From Mycolicibacterium phocaicum (GTDB lineage Bacteria > Actinomycetota > Actinomycetes > Mycobacteriales > Mycobacteriaceae): a DNA stretch of 64,000 nt. Both the position numbers and the translations under genes were made by a program. Where the stretch lies: NCBI RefSeq assembly GCF_010731115.1, contig NZ_AP022616.1, positions 3,596,001 through 3,660,000 of the forward strand, in the 5' to 3' direction. Each line of letters begins with the position of its first letter. The first letter of the stretch is position 1. The notes under the pieces were generated by a model, which saw only the letters and a program-made list of their open reading frames with translations, searched no databases and was not told the origin of the DNA. Positions 16,753 to 24,387 of the stretch are shown here, piece after piece.

Positions 16753-17529
16753 CTACTTCGGAGGCATCCGGATGCCGCCATCGACGCGGACGACCTCGGC
16801 GTTCATGTACGAGTTGGTCAGCAGCTCGACGACCATGGAGGCCAGCTCGTCGGGCTTGCCCAGGCGGTGCGGGAACAGCACGGACTCGCCGAGCTTGGCT
16901 TTAAATGCTTCGGAGGCCTCTCCTTCCCCATAAATCGGGGTATCGATCAGGCCGGGGGCCACGGTGTTCACGCGGATGCCGACAGCCGACAGGTCGCGGG
17001 CGACCGGCAGGGTCAGGCCCACGACGCCACCCTTGGACGACGAGTACGCGGCCTGGCCGATCTGGCCGTCGAACGCCGCGACGCTGGTCATGTTGACGAT
17101 GGCACCACGCTCACCGGCCTCGGTGAAGTCGTTCTTGCTCATCTGGGTGGCGGCGATGCGGATGCAGTCGAAGGTGCCGACCAGGTTGATGTCGAGAACC
17201 TTCTTGTACAGGTCCAGGTTGTGCGCCGACTCGAACTCGCCGTCCTTGCCGATGGTGCGCTGGGCCCAGCCGACACCGGCCGAGTTCACCAGGGCACGCA
17301 GCGGGCCGAGGTCAGCGGCGGTCTTGACCGCGTCGATGATCTGCTCGGTGTTGGTGACGTCGACGGTGACGAAGACGCCGCCGATCTCCTTGGCGAGCGC
17401 CTCGCCCTTCTCGGCCTGGAGGTCGGCAATGACGACCCGGGCACCCTTGGCGGCCAACTGACGGGCAACAGCCGCACCGATTCCTGACGCGCCGCCGGTG
17501 ACGACCGCGCTAGCTCCATTGATATCCAC
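16753..17529 (-). CDS. Short-chain dehydrogenase, 3-hydroxyacyl-CoA dehydrogenase type
   Basis: The 258-residue protein has the SDR cofactor motif TGGASGIG (about 11-18), NSAGVG, the active-site Ser in MTSVAAFDG and Y-x3-K in AAYSSSKGG (about 162-170), and the closing VDGGIRMPPK. Length and features such as EFESAHNLDLYKKVLDINLVG match the HSD17B10/FabG13-like group (Rv1144 type), which oxidises 3-hydroxyacyl-CoA with NAD in fatty-acid or steroid side-chain breakdown. A perfect terminator follows. The start ATG is 51 bases from the end of the next gene upstream. Confidence 0.88.
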   Translation of the reverse strand: MDINGASAVVTGGASGIGAAVARQLAAKGARVVIADLQAEKGEALAKEIGGVFVTVDVTNTEQIIDAVKTAADLGPLRALVNSAGVGWAQRTIGKDGEFESAHNLDLYKKVLDINLVGTFDCIRIAATQMSKNDFTEAGERGAIVNMTSVAAFDGQIGQAAYSSSKGGVVGLTLPVARDLSAVGIRVNTVAPGLIDTPIYGEGEASEAFKAKLGESVLFPHRLGKPDELASMVVELLTNSYMNAEVVRVDGGIRMPPK

Positions 17530-17580
17530 GCCGACAGCGTATGCGAGGCCGTCCGCTCACCGGGACGGACCTGGCAAAGC

Positions 17581-20500
17581 TCAGGCGGCGTGCTTGCCGC
17601 TACCCGATTCCGGCGCGCGGTGCTTGCCGCCGGTCGACGACGGGGCCCGGTGCCGGCCTGTTCCCGCGTTGTCGGCGTCGACTTTCGCCGCGGACGAATC
17701 CGCGCTCTCTGCATTGCCTTTGGGCTTCGGCGCCTTGGTGGTCTTGGTGGTCTTGGGCTTGCCCGCCTTGCGCTCGCCCTTGTCCGCGCCCTTGTCCGTG
17801 CCCTTGGTCGCGTCGGCGGGCTTGCTGTCGTCCGGCGCCGCCTTGTCGTTCGCCGTACCCGTCGCCGCCGTCGGCCCGGCGGCATCGTCCTTGGCATGTT
17901 TGGGTTTCGTGAGGTCCTTCGTCGTCGGTTCAGCCGACGGGGACTCAGCGGGCGTCGTGGACGCCGGCTCGGTCGCTGTCGTGCCCGTCGTCTGCGCACC
18001 GGTGGCGGTGGTCGCCGCGGCGATGGCCGCCGGCGGCTTGGACTTGTTGGTCGTCGCGACCGGGGCGGACGCCGCCACCGCGGTGGGCGTCGGGGTTGCG
18101 GCGACCGATGACGGCAGCGCACCCAGACTCAACAGACTGCCGCCCTTGCTGATCACCGAGATCGCACCCGAGATGGCGTTGGGCACCGACACCGGGCCGG
18201 TGAACGCTTTCTCGAACCCCGTGACGAGTGACGTCATCAGGCGGGGAACCACCTTCGACCAGTCGATGTGCGGCAGGGTCCCGAACTGCACCGGGGTGGC
18301 CGCGGTGTTCAGCGTGCGCAGGTACTGGCCCGATGCGGGATCCCAGTACGCGTCCGAGTAGCCCAGGTTGACCAGACTGGTCAGAACCGGCGACAGCGCG
18401 TTGCCCAACCGGTAGGCGACGTTCCCGACAGGCGTCAGACCGACGAGGTTCAACGCATCACCGGCGAGGTAGACCGGCTCCAGCAGGGGCAGGTGGTTCG
18501 CCGCCGCCGTCAGATAGATGTTGGTGTTGGCCGAACCGCCGCCCGCCAGATTCGTGACCATCGACTCCAGCTGCGTGATCAGCTGACCGGCCGCCGTGGC
18601 CTGGTCGACGCCGCGCAGGATGTACGTCGGCATCAGCCCGGCCGCCATGTTGTTCAACAACGTCACCGGGTTCGCCCAGGCCGCGAAGTCGGACAGCGGC
18701 TGGTACTCGACGGTCGCGTCGATCTTGACGGGCACCAGGTTCGCACCGCCGAGAGCCAGCCCGGTACCGCCGAGCGCGGTGCCGCCGCTGCTGGTAATCG
18801 CCACGTCCGGGGTGACGGCGTTGATACCCAGCATTCGCAGGAATGACGAGAATCGCGCCAGCACACCGCCGTTCGCGCGGCCCGCGTTGTTGAGCAGAAT
18901 CTCCGGCAACAGGGTCAGGCTGCCGGCGATCGACGTGGCACCCGTGTAGTTGAGCCCGCCCGGCTGCGACGACAGCTTGGCCAGCACGTCCCGGTAGGCC
19001 GCGCCGGCCGAGAACGCGCCCAGGCCGCTGGCCACCACGATGGGTACTCGGACCGACCCGACGTCCAGCGACGGGATGGCGTCGACGACGCCGAGCACCG
19101 CGCTGCTCAGCACTCCCGTCAACGCTCCCGACACCGTGCCCGACAGGCCACTGGTGGCGCCGGAGACGACGGTGCCGACGACGCTCGTGACCGTGCTGCT
19201 CACGGTGCTGTTGACCAGGGTGCTGATGCTCGTCCCATTGGTCAGGCCGGTGACCAGGCCGCCGATGAGGGGATTCAGCGCGTTCACCACGGTGCTGGTG
19301 AGGTCGATCGGCAGTCCCACGAGCGGCACGTAGCTCAGGCCCAGGTCGCCGACGGCGGTGCTGATCGCGGTGGTCAACGCCGACGTCAGCGTGCTGGTGC
19401 TGCCGACCGTGCCGTCCACGGTGCTGGTCAGGGCGCTGGTCAGCGCAGTCGTCAGCGAGGTGGTGAGCGAACTCGTCAGCGTGCTGGTGAGTGCGTTGGT
19501 CAGGATGGGCGTCAGGCTCGTCGCCAGGGCGCCGGTGTTGAGCGCGTTGGTGAGGTTGGTCGCCAGCGCGTCCTTCAGCGTGTCGGTACCGAGGGTGAGG
19601 TATGCGGTGTTGTTGACGCGGTCGGCGATCGCGGTCTCGGTGCCCGGAGTCCAGCCGATGTCGACACCCAGCAGCCGGGCCAGCGTGAAGGCCGGGCCTG
19701 CGGTGGTCACGGAGATCGCATTACTGTCGACGAGGCTGCCGAGGTTCAGCCCGGCCAGGTCGAGCAAGGTGCCGACGCCGATGTTGCCCGCGGCGTCCTG
19801 GAATCCCGCGGCCTGCAGCAGCGGGTTGACCAGATCGCCGAGGTTGCCGGTGACGATGCCGCTCAAGGCACCGGTGAGCGTGCCGCCGAGGCCGTCGGTC
19901 AGCGCGCCGCCGGACAAGCTGCCCGTCAGACCGCTGGTGATGCTGGTGGTCAGCTGCCCGATGAGGTCGGTGGCGACGAGGTTGGCCACCGTGGTGGCCA
20001 GGCCCGAAACGTTGAGCAGACCCGAGAGGCTCAGCGGTATCCCCACGATGGGAACGGTGATGGACAGCCCGCCCAGCATCGTTTGCAGCGGCCCGACCAG
20101 TGCGCTCACCAATCCCGTCTGCAAGGTGCTCAGGAAGGTCGTGCCGGTCAGACCCGACAGCGCGGTGTTCAGTGCCGAGCTGACGGCCGCGCTGATCGCC
20201 GTGCTCAGTTGCGACGTCGTCCCGGCGCCCACTTGCGAGGTGAGACCCGAGACCAGATCGGGGCTCAGCATGTTCAGCAGCGACGGCACGTTGATGCTGC
20301 CCACGTTGGCGTTGAGCACATCGGCCAGCAGGCTGGGCGGGATCTGCGCCAGCAGCGTCTGCAGCGTCACGGTCGGTTTGCGACCGAACTGATTGACCAG
20401 CGCCGGCAGCACCGCGTCGACGGTGTTCTGGAACGCCTGGTAGGGCGTGGTGGCGGCCGTCAGGTCCACCGCGCGGTGACTCTGGGCCAGCAACGCCGTG

Positions 20501-20610
20501 GGCGTCGGCGCGGGCGCGACGACGGCGGTTGCCGTTGCGGTCGCCGCCACGACTCCCAGTAATGCCAAACGCGATCCGCGTACGTCGACTTCACGATGAC
20601 TGCCAGCCAT
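17581..20610 (-). CDS. Large exported protein with PE-PPE-like hydrolase domain (copy 1)
   Basis: From the ATG at 20610 (preceded by GGGGCGGGG) it is 1009 residues. Layout: export signal about 10-40 (LALLGVVAATATATAVVAP); Leu/Thr/Gly-rich region about 60-500 with LTxx repeats; a PE-PPE-like domain about 515-840 containing GLGAFSAGAAY (possible nucleophile elbow), TLLPEILLNNAGRANGGVLA, VKIDATVEYQPLSDFAAW, YILRGVDQAT and NHLPLLEPVYLAGD; and a Lys/Ala/Pro/Thr-rich tail from about 850 ending in GGKHRAP and GKHAA. No PE or PPE N-terminal domain is present. It is paralogous to 24388-26820. A surface or secreted lipid-acting enzyme is inferred; no function is known to me. Confidence 0.85.
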   Translation of the reverse strand: MAGSHREVDVRGSRLALLGVVAATATATAVVAPAPTPTALLAQSHRAVDLTAATTPYQAFQNTVDAVLPALVNQFGRKPTVTLQTLLAQIPPSLLADVLNANVGSINVPSLLNMLSPDLVSGLTSQVGAGTTSQLSTAISAAVSSALNTALSGLTGTTFLSTLQTGLVSALVGPLQTMLGGLSITVPIVGIPLSLSGLLNVSGLATTVANLVATDLIGQLTTSITSGLTGSLSGGALTDGLGGTLTGALSGIVTGNLGDLVNPLLQAAGFQDAAGNIGVGTLLDLAGLNLGSLVDSNAISVTTAGPAFTLARLLGVDIGWTPGTETAIADRVNNTAYLTLGTDTLKDALATNLTNALNTGALATSLTPILTNALTSTLTSSLTTSLTTALTSALTSTVDGTVGSTSTLTSALTTAISTAVGDLGLSYVPLVGLPIDLTSTVVNALNPLIGGLVTGLTNGTSISTLVNSTVSSTVTSVVGTVVSGATSGLSGTVSGALTGVLSSAVLGVVDAIPSLDVGSVRVPIVVASGLGAFSAGAAYRDVLAKLSSQPGGLNYTGATSIAGSLTLLPEILLNNAGRANGGVLARFSSFLRMLGINAVTPDVAITSSGGTALGGTGLALGGANLVPVKIDATVEYQPLSDFAAWANPVTLLNNMAAGLMPTYILRGVDQATAAGQLITQLESMVTNLAGGGSANTNIYLTAAANHLPLLEPVYLAGDALNLVGLTPVGNVAYRLGNALSPVLTSLVNLGYSDAYWDPASGQYLRTLNTAATPVQFGTLPHIDWSKVVPRLMTSLVTGFEKAFTGPVSVPNAISGAISVISKGGSLLSLGALPSSVAATPTPTAVAASAPVATTNKSKPPAAIAAATTATGAQTTGTTATEPASTTPAESPSAEPTTKDLTKPKHAKDDAAGPTAATGTANDKAAPDDSKPADATKGTDKGADKGERKAGKPKTTKTTKAPKPKGNAESADSSAAKVDADNAGTGRHRAPSSTGGKHRAPESGSGKHAA
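19340..19560 (-). repeat. LTxx tetrapeptide-repeat segment inside copy 1
   Basis: Residues about 351-424 of the large protein run as LTNAL, TSTLTSSLTTSLTTALTSAL and TLTSALTTAIST, a roughly four-residue period. In the DNA this is a degenerate 12-base repeat of the type GTGCTGGTCAGC on the plus strand. The paralogue at 24388 lacks it, so copy 1 has expanded here. Confidence 0.6.
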
Positions 20611-20748
20611 GTGCCCCGCCCCATCCCGCAATATTGACTGCGACGACAGGACGCTAACACCGGTGTACCAGCAATTTCCGGTGAATTGACGGTTGTGTCA
20701 TATGCCGGCACGGGCAGCCGACAGGCCAGCAAACCTGCTAGCGCATGA

Positions 20749-21129
20749 CTACTGCGGGCAGACCAACACCTGCTCGTGGAAATGCCAGCTGTCGATGTTC
20801 ACGTATTCGCCGGGGGCGCCGGGGACGGATCCGCTCGAATTCAGTTCGGGGATGTAGACCGCGTTGATTCGCGCTCCGAAACCGAAACCGGTGTTGTACT
20901 TCACGCCACCGTCCTGCTCGATGGCCCAGTTCACCATGCCATCGGTGTACGTATAGGTCCGAAGGAGTTGCAGATCCTTGCCGATTCCGAAGCTCTTCTC
21001 GCGCTTGAGGACCATCGGAGTGCCATCCAACGGAATGCAGCGTTCCGCGTGCGCCTGCGGGGCCGGCAGCCATGCCAGCCCGGCGACCAGCGCGCCCGCT
21101 GTGGCAATCGTGGCGACCGAATGTTTCAC
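20749..21129 (-). CDS. Small secreted protein, unknown function
   Basis: I start it at the GTG at 21129, which has GGGGGAGG eight bases upstream; a TTG further out would add six residues. The 126-residue product has a clear signal peptide (SVATIATAGALVAGLAWLPAPQAHA, cut before ERCIPLDG). The mature domain of about 100 residues has two cysteines, one at each end (ERCIP and LVCPQ), which could close a disulfide. Segments YTDGMVNWAIEQDGG and YVNIDSWHFHEQVLV suggest a compact beta-rich domain. I do not recognise the family. It lies upstream of and co-directional with copy 1 of the PE-PPE-like protein. Confidence 0.78.
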   Translation of the reverse strand: MKHSVATIATAGALVAGLAWLPAPQAHAERCIPLDGTPMVLKREKSFGIGKDLQLLRTYTYTDGMVNWAIEQDGGVKYNTGFGFGARINAVYIPELNSSGSVPGAPGEYVNIDSWHFHEQVLVCPQ

Positions 21130-21199
21130 GTGAATCCTCCCCCGCAAACCCGACGATCCCTACTGTAGCCGCGATTTGGCCCCGGCTCCCCGGGTCCGT

Positions 21200-21643
21200 T
21201 CAGTCCAATCGCTGGAGCACCGTCGCCGTCCACCGCCGCAACGCGTCCGCCTGCGACCGACTCATGCCGGCGAACACCACCGAGCGCACCAACTCGGCAT
21301 GCCCGGGTGCGGCGGACTCGAGCGCGTCGCGCCCCCCGGCGGTGAGTGTGACGACGGCCGCTCGCCGGTCGTCACTCGACCCAGATCGCTCGATCAGCCC
21401 GCGCGAGCGCATGCGCGCCAGCTGATGCGATACCCGGCTCTGCTCCCACCCGAGATGGGTACCGAGCTGGCCCATGCGGCAGTCCGGTAACTCGCTGAGG
21501 GCGACCAGTACGTCGTAGTCCGCCAGCGACAATCCGTGGTCGCGCTGCAGCTCCCGGCCCAGCGCCAGCTGCAAGCGGCCGCTCATGGCCAGATAGGCGC
21601 GCCAGAGGTCCTGCTCATCGTCGGTCAGCCACATGAAATACAT
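21200..21643 (-). CDS. MarR-family transcriptional regulator
   Basis: The 147-residue protein shows the MarR winged helix: DYDVLVALSELPDCRMGQLG, WEQSRVSHQLARMRSRGLIE (recognition helix, about 68-87) and wing residues SSDDRRAAVVTLT. The flanking helices provide the dimer interface. It is divergent from a pirin gene across 67 bases, a layout in which such a regulator normally controls itself and its neighbour (inference). The ligand is unknown; MarR proteins often respond to phenolics or oxidants. No cysteine suited to redox sensing stands out besides the one in DCRMG. Confidence 0.9.
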   Translation of the reverse strand: MYFMWLTDDEQDLWRAYLAMSGRLQLALGRELQRDHGLSLADYDVLVALSELPDCRMGQLGTHLGWEQSRVSHQLARMRSRGLIERSGSSDDRRAAVVTLTAGGRDALESAAPGHAELVRSVVFAGMSRSQADALRRWTATVLQRLD

Positions 21644-21710
21644 GACACATCATTTACGTTGTGCCGTCCAGTAGCGACACCTAAGCTCACCGACAACGAC
21701 AGGGGTAGAC

Positions 21711-22481
21711 ATGACGACAAACCCGACTGCCGGCATTGATATCCGCCGCGCCGCCGACCGCGACGCCACCCGCATCTCGTGGCTGGACTCGAAGCATTCG
21801 TTCTCGTTCGGCGACCACTACGACCCGGCCAACACCCACCACGGCCTGCTGCTGGTGAACAACGACGACCGCGTCGCCCCCGGTTCGGGCTTCGAGACCC
21901 ATCCGCACCGCGACATGGAGATCGTGACGTGGGTGCTGCGCGGATCGCTCGTGCACCAGGACTCCACCGGTAATTCAGGCGTCATCTACCCCGGGCTGGC
22001 CCAACGGATGTCCGCCGGACGCGGCATCCTGCACTCGGAGAAGAACGACTCCTGGCGCTTGACCGGCGCCGAATCACACAGCGAGCCGGTTCATTTCGTG
22101 CAGATGTGGGTGGTGCCCGACGAGTCCGGCAAGACACCGGGCTACCAACAGCTGGAGATCGACGACGAGCTGCTGCGCGGCAAGCTGGTCACCATCGCCT
22201 CGGGCATGCCCGGCCATTCCAACGACACCGCCATCACCATCGGCCAGCGCAACGCGGCGCTGCACGGCGCGCGGCTGGAGCCCGGCGACAGCGTCGAACT
22301 GCCGTCGGCGAAATACCTGCACCTGTTCGTGGCACGCGGCGAGGTGGCTCTCGAGGGCGCCGGGCCACTGCAGGAAGGCGATGCCGTGCGGCTGACGGCG
22401 TCGGGCGGGCAGCGCGTCACCGCCACCACACCGGCCGAGATTCTGGTGTGGGAAATGCACACCGATCTGTTCGGCTCGTAA
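21711..22481 (+). CDS. Pirin-family protein
   Basis: The 256-residue protein has two cupin halves. The N-terminal half carries the metal-site pattern HPHRDMEIVTWVLRG (about 64-78) and GRGILHSEKNDS (about 101-112), giving the three His and one Glu expected for a bound iron. Pirins act as quercetinase-like dioxygenases or iron-dependent regulators. It corresponds to Rv0181c near sigG in M. tuberculosis as I recall, although other genes intervene here. It is divergent from a MarR regulator and followed by a long hairpin. Cytoplasmic. Confidence 0.92.
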   Translation: MTTNPTAGIDIRRAADRDATRISWLDSKHSFSFGDHYDPANTHHGLLLVNNDDRVAPGSGFETHPHRDMEIVTWVLRGSLVHQDSTGNSGVIYPGLAQRMSAGRGILHSEKNDSWRLTGAESHSEPVHFVQMWVVPDESGKTPGYQQLEIDDELLRGKLVTIASGMPGHSNDTAITIGQRNAALHGARLEPGDSVELPSAKYLHLFVARGEVALEGAGPLQEGDAVRLTASGGQRVTATTPAEILVWEMHTDLFGS

Positions 22482-22492
22482 CCCTGCGCTCA

Positions 22493-22527
22493 TGGCCCCG
22501 CTCCGACTCCGGTCGGCAGCGGGGCCA
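22493..22527 (+). terminator. Two-stage hairpin after pirin
   Basis: An outer stem, 22493-22502 with 22518-22527, encloses an inner 5-bp stem, 22503-22507 with 22512-22516, around a 4-nt loop and one bulged base. It lies 12 bases after the pirin stop and is followed by AATT. Confidence 0.8.
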
Positions 22528-22588
22528 ATTGCTGTGTCCACCAAGGTGATTCATCCGTCATCACCCCGTGATGCGGACGTGACCAAAG

Positions 22589-22616
22589 TTGACAGAGTGT
22601 TTGCTGTGGCTACGCT
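22589..22616 (+). promoter_or_regulatory. SigA-type promoter of the phosphodiester glycosidase gene
   Basis: TTGACA (22589-22594) and TACGCT (22611-22616) are 16 bases apart. The start would fall near 22623, leaving about 29 untranslated bases that include GGAGGAAGG before the ATG at 22652. Confidence 0.55.
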
Positions 22617-22651
22617 GAAGGTCGTTGTATCGGACCGGAGGAAGGGCCACA

Positions 22652-23758
22652 ATGTCGTTTCTCGGGTCGACTTCCCGACGCGGCGTCGTCCACCGCCTGC
22701 GGCAATTGCTCACGCACACAACGGTTCTCACCCTGGCCGCCGCACTGGCCGGCACTGCTGGAGCACCGGCAGCGCACGCCGCCGACGGTCGCTCGCTACT
22801 GGTCAACGCCATCACGAACTACCGCGGCAGCTTCCTTGTGTACAACTTCGGCGGCGACCACCCCGCGCCTTTGCTCAACGCCGCGGGCAACTGGTCCGAG
22901 TCGGGCAACGGCGGCCATCTGCTCGTCATCAAAGCAGCGTCGCAGCGCATGAACCCGCGTCTGCTCGTCGACTCCCACCGCGGCATCCAGTCCCGCTGCG
23001 AACGCGATCCCCGCGCCCGCACCGCCGAGGGACTGTGGCAGGCCTCCGAGGTCTTCACACCGCTGGAGGCGTGGCAGGCGCTGGGCCGGCCCACCATCGC
23101 GGTGAACGCCAACTTCTTCGACATCCGCGGCCAACAGGGCGGGTCGTGGACCTCGACAGGTTGCAGCTCGCCGCTGGGCGCCTACGTCGACAACACCCGC
23201 GGCCAAGGCCGCGCCAACGCCGCCGTCACCGGCACCATCCCCTACGCCGGCAAGCAGGGGCTGTCGGGCGGCAACGAGGTGTGGACGGCGCTGAGCACCA
23301 TGATCATCCCGTCCGACGGCGCGCCGTACATGATAACGCCAAGCAGCACAAGCGATTTCAACGCCGCGACCGGAGCGGTCAACAACCTCGTGAACCAGGG
23401 CGCCCGGTTCGTCGCGGTCAGCGGCATCGGCCTGCTCGCGCCCGGTGACACCAGCCAGCTGAACGACGGTGGCCCCAGCGCCGCCCGTACCGCACTGGCG
23501 TATGTGCGGAGCCGCGACGAGATGTACATCTTCCAGGGTGGCAGCTACACGCCCGATCAGGTCCAGGACCTGTTCCGGGCGCTCGGCAGCGACACCGCCA
23601 TCCTCCTCGATGGCGGTGGCTCCTCCGCCATCGTGCTGCGCCGCGACACCGGCGGCCGCTGGGCCGGATCCGGTACGCCGCGCGGTTCCTGCGACACCCC
23701 GGCAGTGCTGTGCGATTCCAGAGAACGCGCGCTGCCCGGCTGGCTCGGCTTCGCTTGA
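22652..23758 (+). CDS. Secreted phosphodiester glycosidase (NAGPA/DUF2233 domain)
   Basis: The ATG at 22652 follows GGAGGAAGG, so I prefer it to an in-frame start nine codons earlier. The 368-residue protein has a signal peptide (VLTLAAALAGTAGAPAAHA, cut before ADGRSLL). The NAGPA domain is marked by PTIAVNANFFDIRGQ (about 144-158), LNDGGPSAARTALAYV and the near-invariant LDGGGSSAIVLRR (about 315-327). Such enzymes remove a sugar from a phosphodiester, as in the uncovering enzyme of mannose-6-phosphate or cell-wall glycans. It probably acts outside the membrane on envelope phospho-sugars (inference). Four cysteines could form disulfides. Confidence 0.88.
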   Translation: MSFLGSTSRRGVVHRLRQLLTHTTVLTLAAALAGTAGAPAAHAADGRSLLVNAITNYRGSFLVYNFGGDHPAPLLNAAGNWSESGNGGHLLVIKAASQRMNPRLLVDSHRGIQSRCERDPRARTAEGLWQASEVFTPLEAWQALGRPTIAVNANFFDIRGQQGGSWTSTGCSSPLGAYVDNTRGQGRANAAVTGTIPYAGKQGLSGGNEVWTALSTMIIPSDGAPYMITPSSTSDFNAATGAVNNLVNQGARFVAVSGIGLLAPGDTSQLNDGGPSAARTALAYVRSRDEMYIFQGGSYTPDQVQDLFRALGSDTAILLDGGGSSAIVLRRDTGGRWAGSGTPRGSCDTPAVLCDSRERALPGWLGFA

Positions 23759-24333
23759 TGCGTAAAGCGCCAGTCCGTCGCTCCCCCGGTGCCGCTGGCA
23801 CCGGAATCAGCCTTGGCGCCAGCGCTTTTCGACTCCTCCTCGATCTCGGAGCAGCCCGCCGGGGCCGTTCTGCCGCCGCCCGCGGTCTGGCGCGGCTCGT
23901 CCTCCTCGCCATGCGGCGCCCACACCGGCCTACCGTCACCGGCCTGGAGATCGAACGCTTCCCTGCGTGCCTGCGGATCGGCCTGAAGATCGGCCTCCGT
24001 ATCGGTCTCGGGCTCTTCTGCCTCGGGCTCGGCGTCGGGGTCTGTGTCGGGCTGTGCCTGTGGCTCGTGGGCCGGCTGCTCGTCGGCGTCGTCGTCGTCA
24101 CCGGTCGACTGGTCGGGGCGCTGGGTGTTGTCCTTCGCGCGCGGGCCGGTGACACCGGCCGAGTTGAGCGGCAGCGACGACAGCTCCGCAGCAGTCGACG
24201 CAATCACGGCCGTCGGGCCGGTGGCGCCGTCGTCCGCCGGCAGGCCGCTCGTCAGGCCTGGTCCTCCTGACCTGACAACGTCGACTGCGGACCTACGCAC
24301 ACCCACCCCGACATTTGCGACGTCGGTTCGCAC
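23557..24333 (-). pseudogene. Orphan C-terminal tail of a PE-PPE-like paralogue
   Basis: Between about 23760 and 24290 the minus strand holds a coding-like frame (third positions mostly G/C) with no start that has a good ribosome site; GTG codons at 24333 and 24300 are possible. It encodes GPTAVIASTAAELSSLPL, then a Lys/Asp/Gln stretch, then an acidic Pro/Asp/Glu repeat run (PDTDPDAEPEAEEPETD). This parallels SPTAATDIPSTTPKLAPL and the DPKTDPKAEPK-type run in the tail of the intact protein at 24388-26820. I read it as the surviving 3' end of a third copy. The frame runs on antisense into the glycosidase gene before stopping at 23557; that part is probably not coding. Confidence 0.5.
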
Positions 24334-24345
24334 TCGAAGACGAGA

Positions 24346-24373
24346 ACGCCCGACGTGAATTCACGTCGGGCGT
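24346..24373 (-). terminator. 28-bp perfect palindrome after PE-PPE-like copy 2
   Basis: 24346-24359 and 24360-24373 are exact complements, ACGCCCGACGTGAA against its reverse, centred on GAATTC. It begins 15 bases past the stop of the gene ending at 24388. It separates the intact gene from the orphan tail, so the tail is unlikely to be expressed from the upstream promoter. Confidence 0.75.
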
Positions 24374-24387
24374 CTCTGCTGCCTGTG

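Noticed and set aside
19340..19560. Regular DNA repeats considered as a CRISPR array
   Set aside because: The repeat is a degenerate 12-base coding period with no spacers, inside an open reading frame.
23710..24270. Plus-strand frame with repeated GLRIGL-type residues after the glycosidase gene
   Set aside because: It is the antisense image of the acidic Asp/Pro repeat in the orphan tail; the same false pattern appears opposite copy 2.
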